Counted from the stretch's first letter, positions 24,146-33,540 are shown. The stretch: DNA of 64,000 nucleotides from Hymenobacter sp. YIM 151858-1 (GCF_025979705.1 NZ_CP110136.1:806001-870000); one strand, 5' to 3'. The notes: generated by a model from the sequence alone, not told the origin. Translations and numbers: made by a program.

Positions 24146-25555
24146 CTAGCGTACGCGGTAACCGCTAAGCGAGTAGTACAGCAGGTAGGCGTAGCACAAG
24201 GCCGGCAGCAAAAATGCTACGCGCAGCCCGCCGCCGTACGTGGCGAGCAGGCCCATGAGCAGGGGCACCACGGCGCCGCCCACAATGGCCATAATCAGGT
24301 ACGAGGAGCCCTGCTTAGTGAACGGACCCAGGCCTTTAATGGCCAGCGGGAAGATAACCGGCCACATAATCGAGTTCATCAGGCCGCAGAGCACAATCAG
24401 CCACAAGGCCGTTTCGCCCTGGGTGGCAATGGAGGCCAGCACGAAGGCCACGGCCGCGGCACACACGGCCACGAGGGCTTTGCGGTCGTTGATGCGGGTG
24501 AGCAGCGGAATGCCCACCACCCGGCCTACCAACGAGCCAAACCAATACGAAGCCACCATTACGGCCCCAACAGCTTTGGTAAAGCCGGCCGTGGTGTCGA
24601 TGGGGGCCGGCGGCTGACCGAGCATTACGGCAATAAAGTTGGTGGCCACGTTAAGTCCGCGTACCAGGCTTTGGGTAAAGTCGCTCAGCTGCGTAATGCC
24701 TTGGGCCTCGCCGTACCGGATCAGGAACGAGCCAAGGCCGACTTCCACGCCCACGTACAGGAAGATGGCCACAACACCTAGGGCCAGGTGCGGAAAGTTG
24801 AGGGCTGAGCGGCGGCCGCTAGTAGCGGCCGTGTTATCGGCCGCGCTTGCGTCGTCGGCTTGCATGCCCTCAATTTCGGGGAGCTTCAGCATGAAGAAAA
24901 CCCCGGCCAACAAGGTCAGAAACACCGCTAGGCCGATGTACGGAGCCTTAACAAGCGTTGCTTCTTCGGCCAGGCGTTGCGCTTCGGGCAGGGCTGCCAA
25001 GCGGGCTTTCAGCGCCACCGAGCCGCCAAACAACAACATGCCGCCCAGCAGCGGCGAAAGCGTACCGCCGAAGTTGTTGGCTACGCCCACAATGCTCACG
25101 CGGCTGGCGGCGCGGCTAGCCGGGCCCAGCACCGATACGTAGGGGTTGGCTGCTACTTGCAGCAGCGTAACACCCGCGCCCAACACGCTCAGGCCCAGCA
25201 AAAACACGCCAAAGGTGCGCGTGTTGGCGGCCGGCACAAACAGCAGTGCCCCGGCGGCCATTACCAGCAGGCCTACCACAATGCCGCGCTTGTAGCCCAG
25301 GCGCTCCAGCACCCGGCCTGCCGGCAGCGACATCAGAAAGTAAGCCCCAAAAAACGCGAACTGCACCAACGACGACTGCAAATCCGTGAGCTGGCACACG
25401 TCCTTGAGGTAGGGCATCAGCACGTCGTTGAAGTTCGTGACGGCCCCGAACAGGAAGAACAGCGACGTCATGGCCGCCATGGGCAGGGCGTAGCTGCGCG
25501 CCGTGGCCGGGCCGGTGGTGGGTGGGGGAGTAGCCTGCGAAACGGGAGTCGCCAT
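24146..25555 (-). CDS. Sugar MFS transporter, FucP/GluP type
   Basis: A 469-residue inner-membrane proton symporter with about 12 membrane segments. It shows the family phrases FFLFGAVTNFNDVLMPYLKD near the N-terminus, AYFLMSLPAGRVLERLGYKRG (the MFS A-motif equivalent) and QVAANPYVSVLGP, as in fucose permease and the glucose/galactose transporter of Brucella. A charged loop near the middle (EGMQADDASAADNTAATSGR) separates the two halves. The substrate is likely a hexose but cannot be fixed. It has no adjacent sugar-catabolic gene. Confidence 0.9.
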   Translation of the reverse strand: MATPVSQATPPPTTGPATARSYALPMAAMTSLFFLFGAVTNFNDVLMPYLKDVCQLTDLQSSLVQFAFFGAYFLMSLPAGRVLERLGYKRGIVVGLLVMAAGALLFVPAANTRTFGVFLLGLSVLGAGVTLLQVAANPYVSVLGPASRAASRVSIVGVANNFGGTLSPLLGGMLLFGGSVALKARLAALPEAQRLAEEATLVKAPYIGLAVFLTLLAGVFFMLKLPEIEGMQADDASAADNTAATSGRRSALNFPHLALGVVAIFLYVGVEVGLGSFLIRYGEAQGITQLSDFTQSLVRGLNVATNFIAVMLGQPPAPIDTTAGFTKAVGAVMVASYWFGSLVGRVVGIPLLTRINDRKALVAVCAAAVAFVLASIATQGETALWLIVLCGLMNSIMWPVIFPLAIKGLGPFTKQGSSYLIMAIVGGAVVPLLMGLLATYGGGLRVAFLLPALCYAYLLYYSLSGYRVR

Positions 25556-25596
25556 GGATAGTAGGAAGCTGACGGGAAAGGAGGCGTTAAAGATAG

Positions 25597-25631
25597 AAAA
25601 AGCCGCGCGCGGGGCCGCGCCGCCCGGCTTG
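25597..25631 (-). terminator. Weak hairpin after the coiled-coil membrane protein gene
   Basis: AAGCCG and CGGCTT bracket a very GC-rich stretch; the AAAAA at 25597-25601 supplies a T tract on the minus strand. The stem is imperfect. Confidence 0.45.
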
Positions 25632-25632
25632 C

Positions 25633-26652
25633 TTACAGCGGGTACTTTTGGCGCAGTTGCTTGTAGCCGGGGTACTCCGTCAGGTCCGTTATCGATTCGA
25701 ACATGCTGATGAGCGTGCGCACGAGCTCGGGGTCGGTGGTGCGCATGGCGCGGGGCTCCGTTACGCTCTCCAGGTTGTACTGACCTAGGAACGTGACCAT
25801 GGCCCGGTAAGGGTTAGCGGCCTTGCTATCGACGCACAAAAAAAGCTGCAGCGGCAAGGTGAGCAAGGTTAGGCAAGGCGGCACTTTGGCCTGCTTCTGA
25901 TCGTCGTGCTCAGCAAACAGCTCAAACGATTCCCGGATTTGCCGCAGCGTGGTGAGGTGCAGGTTTACGTGCTCCAGCCAGGTGGCCTCGGTAAGCGGCT
26001 CGTTGCCCCGGAACTGCATCCACAGACCTAGGATATAGTGGTAGTAGAGCATATTCGACGAAGGCGGCGGGTAGTGCTTCTGGGCTTCGTCGACGGCCAG
26101 GGTGGCCAGGTAAAACTCGCGCGTGTCGTGCGAGCGGAGCAGCAGCTGTTCGTGAATCTGGCCCGTGAGGCCGCGCATTTCGCCCTGGTTGAGCGGCGGC
26201 ACGTGGTATTTCGCATAAAAGGTGCCGATGGAGGCCGTGGGCACCATCACGCCCAGGAACTCGGCCCCCGCCGACTCAGCCAGAAAATCCCGGATTTCCT
26301 TCTGGATGTTGGTAAAGCCCTTGAACAGCTCGCGCGTAGAGTCGGAAATGGTGGTTACGGCCATCCTGATTTGCTCCTCAGCCTGGTTGCTGCTGGCCAC
26401 CAGGCGGCGCGTTTCGTCGGCCATCTGGTGCATCTGCACCAAGGTTTCGTCGGTTTTGCGCGAGGCCGCATCGGCTGCCAGCCAGCTCTGGAAAGCCACA
26501 AACAAGCCCAGAAACGATGCCACGCTGCCAATAATGGAATACTCCACCCCGAGGCTCCGCGCGAATACCACCCCCGCCACGGTAAGCACCACAAAGAGCA
26601 CCAGGTAAAACAGCCGGCTTTTGTTTGGGTCGAAAAAGAAGGGCTTCTGCAT
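25633..26652 (-). CDS. Membrane-anchored coiled-coil protein of unknown function
   Basis: A 339-residue protein with two membrane segments near the N-terminus (about 14-33, LFYLVLFVVLTVAGVVFARS, and 37-57, YSIIGSVASFLGLFVAFQSW). Residues about 65-135 are a probable coiled coil (ETLVQMHQMADETRRLVASS). The remaining about 200 residues are helical and cytoplasmic by the positive-inside rule (YLATLAVDEAQKHYPPPSSN, YYHYILGLWMQFRG). The two-TM plus coiled-coil layout is reminiscent of sensor or scaffold proteins, but I recognise no family and no partner gene. It is unusual in its neighbourhood only for being unassignable. Confidence 0.6.
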   Translation of the reverse strand: MQKPFFFDPNKSRLFYLVLFVVLTVAGVVFARSLGVEYSIIGSVASFLGLFVAFQSWLAADAASRKTDETLVQMHQMADETRRLVASSNQAEEQIRMAVTTISDSTRELFKGFTNIQKEIRDFLAESAGAEFLGVMVPTASIGTFYAKYHVPPLNQGEMRGLTGQIHEQLLLRSHDTREFYLATLAVDEAQKHYPPPSSNMLYYHYILGLWMQFRGNEPLTEATWLEHVNLHLTTLRQIRESFELFAEHDDQKQAKVPPCLTLLTLPLQLFLCVDSKAANPYRAMVTFLGQYNLESVTEPRAMRTTDPELVRTLISMFESITDLTEYPGYKQLRQKYPL

Positions 26653-26678
26653 ATCGGCAGATAATATAGCCTGCCAGG

Positions 26679-27089
26679 CTACCGATTATCCCCTAGGTCC
26701 AGAACTTTCTGGGGGCGTGTGTACCACCAGGCCCAGGCCACCAGCACGCCCTGCAGCGGCAGGCGCGCCCACAGCATCCATTGCGGCAGGCCCAGGCCGC
26801 CGCCGGGCAGGCGGGCCATGTAAATGTTGGCCGGAAACACCGCCACCAGCAGCGCCACCAGCCCCCAGGCCGCCGACCGCCTGGTGGCCCGCGGCAGCAG
26901 CAGCAAACCCAACCCAATTTCGGCCGCGCCGCTGATGGCCACCAGCGCCTCCGGGGCGGGCAGCTGCGGCGGCACGATGCGCTCGAAAGGCCGGGGTTTG
27001 GCAAAATGGAAGATGCCCGCAGTAACAAACAGGGCCGATAAGCCCAGCAGGCCCAGGCGCTGGAGGCGGGAGGTAGGAGGTAGGCTCAT
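26679..27089 (-). CDS. DoxX family membrane protein
   Basis: A 136-residue inner-membrane protein with four predicted segments. The start MSLPPTSRLQRLGLLGLSAL is chosen over an upstream Met at 27146 because the DoxX domain begins here. FVTAGIFHFAKPRPFERIVP and AISGAAEIGLGLLLLPRATR are typical of the DoxX branch with the H-F motif. Members are small quinone-related or redox-associated membrane proteins; the specific role is unknown. It is divergent from recQ, sharing 121 bp of upstream sequence. Confidence 0.85.
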   Translation of the reverse strand: MSLPPTSRLQRLGLLGLSALFVTAGIFHFAKPRPFERIVPPQLPAPEALVAISGAAEIGLGLLLLPRATRRSAAWGLVALLVAVFPANIYMARLPGGGLGLPQWMLWARLPLQGVLVAWAWWYTRPQKVLDLGDNR

Positions 27090-27210
27090 GGAAGTTGCGG
27101 AAAAACCAGCTCGGCCGGTGTGGCAGAAACCCTGTTGCTTACGCACGTTTTTAGTTTTTTGATAGTTTTATTAGCCTGGAACTACCGCCAAACAGCCGTA
27201 TTTTTACCGA

Positions 27211-29457
27211 ATGTTATTTGCTACCGAACCCCTCGCACCTTCGCTCGATTCGGCGCGCCGCGTACTGAAGCAGTACTACGGCTACGACTCGTTCCGGCCC
27301 ATGCAGCAGGACATCATCAAGTCCATCTTGGGTGGGCGCGATACCGTTGTGCTCATGCCCACGGGCGGGGGCAAATCGGTGTGCTTTCAGGTGCCGGCCA
27401 TGGTGCAGGAGGGCGTGTGCGTGGTGGTGTCGCCGCTGATTGCCCTGATGAAAGACCAGGTGGAGGCCCTGAAAGCCAACGGTATTACGGCCGCCTGCAT
27501 CAACAGCAGCATTGGGCAAGCCGAGCAGAACAGCATCGGCAAAGCCTGCCACGCCGGCGCACTTAAGCTGCTGTACGTATCGCCCGAAAAGCTGCTGTCG
27601 GAAGGCTTTTTGTCGTTTCTGAAGCGCATTCGGGTAAGCATGTTTGCCATCGACGAAGCGCACTGCATTTCGTCGTGGGGCCACGACTTCCGGCCCGAGT
27701 ACACCCAGCTGCGGGTGCTGCGCGAGCAGTTTCCCGATACGCCCATCATTGCCCTTACGGCCACGGCCGACCGCCTCACGCAGCGCGACATTCAGCAGCA
27801 ACTGCGCCTGAACGACCCGCAGGTGTTCCTTTCGTCGTTCGATAGGCCCAACCTGTCGCTGAACGTGCGCCCGGGCCAGGACCGCGTAAACGGCATCATC
27901 AACTACGTGAAGCAGCGGCCCACCGAGCCGGGCATCGTGTATTGCCTCTCGCGCAAGCAGTGCGAAACCCTGGCCGGTAAGCTGAAGGAGAAAGGCTTCC
28001 GGGCGGGTTTCTACCACGCCGGCATGACGGACCGTTCGCGCTCCGAGGTGCAGGAGCAGTTCCTGCGCGACGACCTGCAGATTATTTGCGCCACGGTGGC
28101 CTTCGGCATGGGCATCGACAAGAGCAACGTGCGCTGGGTTATTCACTACAACCTGCCCAAAAACATCGAGGGCTACTACCAGGAAATCGGCCGGGCCGGC
28201 CGCGACGGTGCCCCCGCCGAGGCCGTGCTGTTCTACAGCTACGCCGACGTGGCCCAGCTGCGCGACATGATTACCAAGGACGCCGACCCGCGCCTGGCCC
28301 AGCTGAACACCACCAAGCTCGAGCGCATGCAGCAGTTTGCCGAGGCCGCCTCGTGCCGCCGCCGCATTTTGCTGGCGTACTTCGGCGAAGTGCTCGACAA
28401 AGACTGCGGCAACTGCGACATCTGCCGCAACCCGCCCGTTACCTTCGATGGTACCGAGCTGGCCCAGAAAGCCCTTTCGGCCGTGGCGCGCACCCGCGAG
28501 CAAGCCCCGCTCACGCTTATTGCCGACGTGCTCCTGGGCCGCCGCAACCAAGCGGTTATCAGCCGCGGCTACGACCAGATCAAGACCTTCGGGGCCGGCG
28601 CCAACCTTTCGTTTTTGGACTGGCAGAGTTACCTGCACCAGCTCCTCAACGACGGGCTGCTGTACATTGCCTACGAGCAAGGCTACGCCCTGAAGCTCAC
28701 CGACCTGGGTTGGCAGGTGCTGAAGGGCGAGCGGAAGCAGCAGCTCAAGCAGTTTCAGCTGGCCGAAAAAGCGGAAAAAGCCCCCAAGGGCCGCGCCGCC
28801 AAAGCCGCGGCCGCCGGACCGCGCCTCGTGTCGGTTACCGACGACCTGTTCGACCGCCTGCGCCAGCTGCGCAAGCGCATTGCCGATCAGCAGGGCGTGC
28901 CGCCGTATGTGGTGTTTTCGGATACCACGCTGCAGGAAATGGCCATTGAGCGGCCGCGCACGCGCACGGCCATGTTGGCCATTTCGGGCGTGGGCATGAA
29001 GAAGTTCGAAACCTACGGCGAGCAGTTCATCCAGCTCATCAACGAACAGGCCGGTGCCCCCTCGCCCGACGACCTCCCCGACCTAGGCGACGAAGAAGTG
29101 CCCGCTGCCAAAAAGCGCCCCGCACCGGGCAGCACCTTTCTCGATTCGTGGAAGCTGCACCGCCAGGGCCTCAGCGTGGAGCAAGTTGCAGAGCAGCGGG
29201 GCCTCTCGCCCAGCACCGTGAAGTCGCACCTCGAAACGCTGTACGAAAAAGGCTACCAGCTGCGCACCGAGGAGTTCCTGACCATGGACGACTTCGCCCA
29301 AATCAAAATGGCCGTGCAGGAACTGGGGCCGGAGCTGCGCCTGCGCGACTTGTTCGACCACCTACGCGAGCGGTACGACTACTTCCAGCTGCGCATCGCC
29401 CTGATTTACGACAAGCGCATGCGCGGCGAGCTACCCTCGCAACCCGCCGAAGCCTAG
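27211..29457 (+). CDS. recQ: ATP-dependent DNA helicase RecQ
   Basis: A 748-residue 3'-5' DNA helicase for recombination and fork repair. The helicase core has Walker A PTGGGKS (about 50-56), DEAHCIS (about 147-153) and QEIGRAGRDG (motif VI). The RQC zinc site shows a Cys (SCRRR) and a Cys cluster (DCGNCDIC) near 380-408, followed by a winged helix. An HRDC domain follows at about 545-620, and a C-terminal helix-turn-helix (HTH_40-like, SVEQVAEQRGLSPSTVKSHL) at about 645-700, a combination seen in Bacteroidota RecQ. A Lys/Ala-rich linker lies between RQC and HRDC. The gene ends in a CCTAGGTGCC motif. Confidence 0.96.
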   Translation: MLFATEPLAPSLDSARRVLKQYYGYDSFRPMQQDIIKSILGGRDTVVLMPTGGGKSVCFQVPAMVQEGVCVVVSPLIALMKDQVEALKANGITAACINSSIGQAEQNSIGKACHAGALKLLYVSPEKLLSEGFLSFLKRIRVSMFAIDEAHCISSWGHDFRPEYTQLRVLREQFPDTPIIALTATADRLTQRDIQQQLRLNDPQVFLSSFDRPNLSLNVRPGQDRVNGIINYVKQRPTEPGIVYCLSRKQCETLAGKLKEKGFRAGFYHAGMTDRSRSEVQEQFLRDDLQIICATVAFGMGIDKSNVRWVIHYNLPKNIEGYYQEIGRAGRDGAPAEAVLFYSYADVAQLRDMITKDADPRLAQLNTTKLERMQQFAEAASCRRRILLAYFGEVLDKDCGNCDICRNPPVTFDGTELAQKALSAVARTREQAPLTLIADVLLGRRNQAVISRGYDQIKTFGAGANLSFLDWQSYLHQLLNDGLLYIAYEQGYALKLTDLGWQVLKGERKQQLKQFQLAEKAEKAPKGRAAKAAAAGPRLVSVTDDLFDRLRQLRKRIADQQGVPPYVVFSDTTLQEMAIERPRTRTAMLAISGVGMKKFETYGEQFIQLINEQAGAPSPDDLPDLGDEEVPAAKKRPAPGSTFLDSWKLHRQGLSVEQVAEQRGLSPSTVKSHLETLYEKGYQLRTEEFLTMDDFAQIKMAVQELGPELRLRDLFDHLRERYDYFQLRIALIYDKRMRGELPSQPAEA

Positions 29458-29543
29458 GTGCCAGCTTAAGTTAGCGGAAGCGGCAGCTGCGGCTTTGGGT
29501 TACGGCAACGGCTGGAAAGCTTAAATAATTTGGTTGCATCACA

Positions 29544-29580
29544 CCGAGGCCCCGCCAACCCTAGGTTGGCGGGGCCTCGG
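29544..29580. repeat. 17-bp perfect stem-loop with CCTAGG at its apex
   Basis: CCGAGGCCCCGCCAACC (29544-29560) pairs exactly with GGTTGGCGGGGCCTCGG (29564-29580), with loop CTA, so the apex spells CCTAGG. It lies between convergent recQ (+) and purK (-) and probably ends both transcripts, though no T tract flanks it. Confidence 0.85.
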
Positions 29581-29715
29581 CCTGTTTCCCTAGGTCGTCG
29601 GGTTGCCCTTGGAGGTAGGGAGCAGAACAGTATGCTCAGGCTTCACTTTCAGGTAGCTATTCTGAAGCGAGCGACCGGGGCTGTCCGCAGCAGGCCCAGC
29701 AGCAAACAAGCGCGT

Positions 29716-30966
29716 TTAGATACCGTTGAGCCCCGGCAAGCCGAGCAACTCCGCGGCACGACGCGCTACGGTTTGCACACTCGCTACATCGGGCCCGGTG
29801 ATGGTCAGATGGCCCATTTTGCGACCTAGGCGCGCCTCCGATTTGCCGTACAGGTTCAGGTGCGTGCCCGGCAGGCGCAGCACGGCTTGCCAATCCGGCT
29901 CACGCCGCTCGCCGTTGCTATCAAACCACACGTCACCTAGCAAGTTGAGCATGATGGCCGGGGAATGCTGACGCGGCCTGGGCAAGGGCAAGCCCGCCAT
30001 GGCCCGAACCTGCAGGTCGAACTGCGACACGTCGCAGGCATCCAGGGTGTAGTGGCCGCTGTTGTGCGGGCGCGGGGCCATTTCGTTGACCACCAGGCCG
30101 CCGTGCGCGCTGCCGTCGTCCACCACGAAAAACTCGACGCACAGCACCCCCACGTAACCGAGGTGCTGCGCAATGGCCACTGACGCTTCGCGGGCCCGCT
30201 CGGCCAGGGCGTCGGGCAAAGCACCCTCGTAGGCGTGGGTCACGGCCAAAATGCCCGCCACGTGAACGTTGCGCTGCGGCGCGAAGCTGACGACCTGCCC
30301 GTCCCAGCCGCGTGCCACCAGCACCGAGCACTCGGCCCTGAGCGGCAGCATTTTTTCCAGCACGCAGGCCACGCTACCCAGCTCCGCCCAGGCGGCCGCC
30401 AACTCGGCGGCGGTGCTTACGCGCACCTGACCCTTGCCATCGTAGCCCATGCGGGCGGTTTTCAGGATACCGGGTAGCAGATCCGCCCGCTCATCCTGGA
30501 CGGCCTGCAGCTGGGCCGGCGTTTCAATCGCGGCGTAGGGCGCGCAGCTTACCCCCGAAATAGCGGCGCAGGCCGCGAAGTGGGCTTTTTCCTCGATGCG
30601 GTTTTGGGCAATGCCCACCACCGCCGCGCCCGGTGCCACGGGGCGGGCTTGGGCCAGCGTTTGCAGAGCCTGGGCGGGCACGTTCTCAAACTCGGTGGTA
30701 ATGGCTTGGCAAAGGTTGGTTAGCTGCGCCAGCCCGGCCGGGTCGTTGTAACCGGTTCGGATGTGGTGGTGGCTCACCAGGCCGGCGGGGCTTTGCGCGT
30801 CCGGGTCGAGCACGGCGGTAAGGTAACCCAGGCGTTGGGCGGCGTGCACAAACATGCGGCCCAACTGCCCGCCGCCCATTACCCCCAGGGTAGCCATTCG
30901 GCCCTTGGCACCTAGGCTGCCCGGCAAAATCGGGGTCATCGTCGCAACGTCGGCAGTGGCGCTCAT
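29716..30966 (-). CDS. purK: 5-(carboxyamino)imidazole ribonucleotide synthase
   Basis: A 416-residue ATP-grasp enzyme that carboxylates aminoimidazole ribonucleotide with bicarbonate and ATP in purine synthesis. The first conserved part, [20 protein letters not shown] (about 28-47), is the PurK N-terminal fold; MGYDGKGQ is the ATP-grasp glycine loop and [16 protein letters not shown] the PurK signature. The ATG at 30966 overlaps the purE stop codon as ATGA, so the start is supported by translational coupling, although it gives about 24 more residues than typical. Confidence 0.94.
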   Translation of the reverse strand: MSATADVATMTPILPGSLGAKGRMATLGVMGGGQLGRMFVHAAQRLGYLTAVLDPDAQSPAGLVSHHHIRTGYNDPAGLAQLTNLCQAITTEFENVPAQALQTLAQARPVAPGAAVVGIAQNRIEEKAHFAACAAISGVSCAPYAAIETPAQLQAVQDERADLLPGILKTARMGYDGKGQVRVSTAAELAAAWAELGSVACVLEKMLPLRAECSVLVARGWDGQVVSFAPQRNVHVAGILAVTHAYEGALPDALAERAREASVAIAQHLGYVGVLCVEFFVVDDGSAHGGLVVNEMAPRPHNSGHYTLDACDVSQFDLQVRAMAGLPLPRPRQHSPAIMLNLLGDVWFDSNGERREPDWQAVLRLPGTHLNLYGKSEARLGRKMGHLTITGPDVASVQTVARRAAELLGLPGLNGI

Positions 30967-31475
30967 AGGGGCAGTTCCATGGCGCGGGCGGCCGCGGTTT
31001 GTTCCGTGCGAAACGCCTGCAGCTTGGCCGCCAGGTCTGCGTTGTGCAGGGCCAGCATGCTCACGGCGAACAGGGCGGCGTTGGCGGCCCCGGCGTCGCC
31101 GATGGCAAACGTGGCCACCGGCACGCCCTTGGGCATTTGCACGATGCTGTGCAGCGAGTCGACGCCCTGCAGGTGGCGGCTGGCCACCGGTACGCCCAGC
31201 ACGGGCACGGTGGTTTTGGCGGCCATCATGCCCGGCAAGTGGGCGGCGCCCCCGGCCCCGGCAATGATGGCCCGTAGGCCCCGCGGCCCGGCCTGTTCGG
31301 CGTAGGCAAAGAGGTCGTCGGGCATGCGGTGGGCCGACACCACGCGCGCTTCGTGGGCCACGCCAAACTGCGTGAGAATCTGCACGGCGTGCTGCATGGT
31401 GCTCCAGTCGCTGCTGGAGCCCATTACCACGCCCACCAGGGGCTTAGGAGCATTAGAAGGAGAAGAAGTACTCAT
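30963..31475 (-). CDS. purE: 5-(carboxyamino)imidazole ribonucleotide mutase
   Basis: A 170-residue enzyme that moves the carboxyl of N5-CAIR to C4, directly after PurK in purine synthesis. The active-site signature [13 protein letters not shown] is at about 14-26 and SAHRMPD (His base) at about 55-61; [14 protein letters not shown] is the second conserved loop. The start MSTSSPSN is used; the upstream extension in frame to 31532 is unrelated. It is the first gene of the purE-purK operon and overlaps purK by four bases. Confidence 0.95.
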   Translation of the reverse strand: MSTSSPSNAPKPLVGVVMGSSSDWSTMQHAVQILTQFGVAHEARVVSAHRMPDDLFAYAEQAGPRGLRAIIAGAGGAAHLPGMMAAKTTVPVLGVPVASRHLQGVDSLHSIVQMPKGVPVATFAIGDAGAANAALFAVSMLALHNADLAAKLQAFRTEQTAAARAMELPL

Positions 31476-31530
31476 CGAAATTATTTGGGCGTCAGGCTGC
31501 GCGAAGTCAAACCGGAGGAAGGCGCAAGCC

Positions 31531-31551
31531 AAGCATCTCTACCGCTTCGTT
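31531..31551 (-). repeat. Left arm of 21-bp perfect inverted repeat around the Imm50-like gene
   Basis: AAGCATCTCTACCGCTTCGTT is the exact reverse complement of 31982-32002. It covers the stop codon and the last codons (TKR) of the Imm50-like CDS. Confidence 0.9.
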
Positions 31552-31958
31552 GGGGTTAGGCTTAACACAAATGCCTCTTCAGCTACTATTGCGAATTCTA
31601 ATCCGGTAGAAGCATTTACTACACACTCGATATTGCCTCTGCACTCTCCGAACTCTAAATCGAGAATGACATTTTGAGAACTGAAAGAATCAAACTTCAA
31701 TTCTTTAATGCCTATGAGTTGAAGTTCAACATCACAATGTTTTGTATGCCTGTGATTGTAGAAACCACTTTCATCTTTCTCCTTCGTTATTTCAAAGGCT
31801 GCTATTACAAAAGTGACTGAGTACCGCCCGGTTGGATGAGTTTCAAAAGTCACTTTGGTAATTTCAGAGTCAAGGAAATCCGGCCAATAACCAAAATGCC
31901 GGAAAACAACTTCATTGTTTATTATGCGGCGGATGGCTCTTATTTCGCTTTCCATCAT
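31539..31958 (-). CDS. Imm50-like immunity protein, probably acquired
   Basis: A 139-residue (or 138 from the second Met) soluble protein. The motif FGYWPDFLDSEITKV near residues 21-35 closely follows the FGYWPSFHDAEV signature of the Imm50 family of polymorphic-toxin immunity proteins; further beta strands (YSVTFVIAAFEITKE, CDVELQLIGIKELKF) fit that fold. The region is about 40% GC by eye against about 65% around it, and it is bracketed by a perfect 21-bp inverted repeat. No toxin gene is beside it, so it is an orphan immunity gene or a decoy. The Imm50 call rests on one motif and general pattern. Confidence 0.65.
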   Translation of the reverse strand: MMESEIRAIRRIINNEVVFRHFGYWPDFLDSEITKVTFETHPTGRYSVTFVIAAFEITKEKDESGFYNHRHTKHCDVELQLIGIKELKFDSFSSQNVILDLEFGECRGNIECVVNASTGLEFAIVAEEAFVLSLTPTKR

Positions 31959-31981
31959 ATCAGCAGGTTGAACGAAGCAAT

Positions 31982-32026
31982 AACGAAGCGGTAGAGATGC
32001 TTCGGCAAGCTCAGCATGACGTTCTT
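31982..32026 (+). repeat. Right arm of the inverted repeat, REP-like dispersed repeat
   Basis: AACGAAGCGGTAGAGATGCT and the next T form the right arm; it continues as TCGGCAAGCTCAGCATGACG, a phrase of the REP-like dispersed repeats common in this group. A related AACGAAGCAATAACGAAGC stands just before it. Confidence 0.7.
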
Positions 32027-32029
32027 GTT

Positions 32030-33349
32030 TTACTCAATAACATTTGTTTTCTCAATAGACTCAACGGCCTCTTCGCGCTCCAGCAGAATTTCCGAACCCA
32101 GAATTACCATATCCACCCGGCCTTGCAGCGTTTGGTTGATGAAGGGTGTGTTCTGGGACTTGGATTTCATGAACTCTTTCGTGAAGGTCGTTTCTGCTTC
32201 GGTATCGAACAAAAGGCAATCGGCTGGTTGGCCCGCTTCGATGGTGGGTACCGGCAGGCCCATCAGGCGGCGCGGCTCGGCGGAGTAGCGCTTCACTACC
32301 AAATCCCAACCGAATTTCTCAGGCCGCACGAAGTAGTGGTACAGCGACACCAGGGCCGTTTCGAGGCCGGTAATGCCGTTGGGCGCGCTAATGAAATCCT
32401 GGGCTTTCTCGAAGGGCGTGTGCGGGGCGTGGTCGGTGGCAATAATGTCGAATACGCCTTCCTTGAGGCCTTCGAGCAGCGCGTCGCAATCGGCCTGCGT
32501 GCGCAGCGGCGGGTTCATCTTGTAGTTCGTGTCGTAGTCGCCGATGTGCTCGTCGGTGAACAACAGGTGGTGCGGGGCCACTTCGGCCGTCACCTTCACG
32601 TCGCCGCGCGATTTCCACCAGCGGATGGTTTCCATGCCCATTTTGCTCGATACGTGCTGGATGTGGATGTGCGCGCCCGCCGCCCGGGCCAGCCGGATGT
32701 CGCGGTCGATGATGATTTCCTCGGCGCAGGCCGGCGAGCCTTTGATGCCGAGGCGGTAGCTCATTACGCCTTCGTTGAGGGCGCGCGGGCCGGCCAGCTC
32801 CGGCACCTCGCAGTGGCTGGCGAAAAACATCCCGAACTCGGTGGCGTACTGCATGGCCCGCAGCAGCACCGCCGGGTCGCCGGTGGTGTCGCCGTCGTCG
32901 GTCAGCATTTTCACCCCGTGCAGGCGCATGCCGTCGATTTCGGCCAGCTCCTTGCCTTCGCGGTTTTTGGTGACGCAGCCGGAGGTATACACCGGAATGC
33001 GCGCCTTGCGCGCGGCGCTTTCGAGCACGGTGGCCACTACCGCCGCCGAGTCGATGGCCGGGCGGGTGTTGGGCATCATGACCACGCCCGTAACGCCGCC
33101 GTTGATGGCCGCCTCGCTGCCCGTGGTAATGGTTTCCTTGTTCTCGAAGCCCGGAGCTCGGAAATGCACGTGGGCATCAAACATGGCCGGCATCAGAATG
33201 CGGCCGCGGGCGTCGATAACGCGGGCATTCGCGGGAGGCGCCAGGTTGCTACCAATTTCCTGAATTTTTCCTTCGGCAATCAGGACGTCGGCTTCGCGGA
33301 GCTCGGGCGAATGTTCGGAGGCGATGCGGGCGTTTTGCAGGAGCAGCAT
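32030..33349 (-). CDS. pyrC: Dihydroorotase
   Basis: A 439-residue zinc amidohydrolase that interconverts N-carbamoyl-aspartate and dihydroorotate, third step of pyrimidine synthesis. The start MLLLQNARIASEH is used; the frame runs upstream to 33700 but that part is shadow of pyrB. The metal site DAHVHFRAPGFENKE, the second zinc region FASHCEVPE, HIQHVSSK and the catalytic-Asp phrase IATDHAPHT are visible. Length and motifs place it in the class I-like branch (about 430 residues) close to allantoinase-type dihydroorotases. It lies 191 bp downstream of pyrB with a hairpin-rich repeat between. Confidence 0.94.
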   Translation of the reverse strand: MLLLQNARIASEHSPELREADVLIAEGKIQEIGSNLAPPANARVIDARGRILMPAMFDAHVHFRAPGFENKETITTGSEAAINGGVTGVVMMPNTRPAIDSAAVVATVLESAARKARIPVYTSGCVTKNREGKELAEIDGMRLHGVKMLTDDGDTTGDPAVLLRAMQYATEFGMFFASHCEVPELAGPRALNEGVMSYRLGIKGSPACAEEIIIDRDIRLARAAGAHIHIQHVSSKMGMETIRWWKSRGDVKVTAEVAPHHLLFTDEHIGDYDTNYKMNPPLRTQADCDALLEGLKEGVFDIIATDHAPHTPFEKAQDFISAPNGITGLETALVSLYHYFVRPEKFGWDLVVKRYSAEPRRLMGLPVPTIEAGQPADCLLFDTEAETTFTKEFMKSKSQNTPFINQTLQGRVDMVILGSEILLEREEAVESIEKTNVIE

Positions 33350-33418
33350 GGGGTGAATTTCGGTAAACGGAAAATGGGGTGGGAGGAGCAGGCTATCGGA
33401 GGCGGACCGAGCAGGGCG

Positions 33419-33527
33419 ACGTGGCGCGGAGTGATGCTCCGCGGGTGGCTGACAGCCGCCATGCGAAACTGCGCAGCCCTGGTTTGGCGCTTTGCGGCGC
33501 CACGCGGAGTGCCACTCCGCGCCACGT
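33419..33527. repeat. Inverted-repeat element between pyrB and pyrC
   Basis: ACGTGGCGCGGAGTG (33419-33433) pairs with CACTCCGCGCCACGT (33513-33527). Inside lie smaller hairpins: GGCTGACAGCC, GGCGC/GCGCC (about 33486-33501) and GGAGTGCCACTCC next to the right arm. It resembles BIME/REP elements and may modulate pyrC expression within the operon. Confidence 0.75.
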
Positions 33528-33540
33528 AGCCGGCTGGCCC

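Noticed and set aside
32009-33529. Long plus-strand frame of 510 codons opposite pyrC
   Set aside because: It is His/Val/Gly-rich antisense of dihydroorotase, a common artefact in high-GC genomes; pyrC has full motifs.
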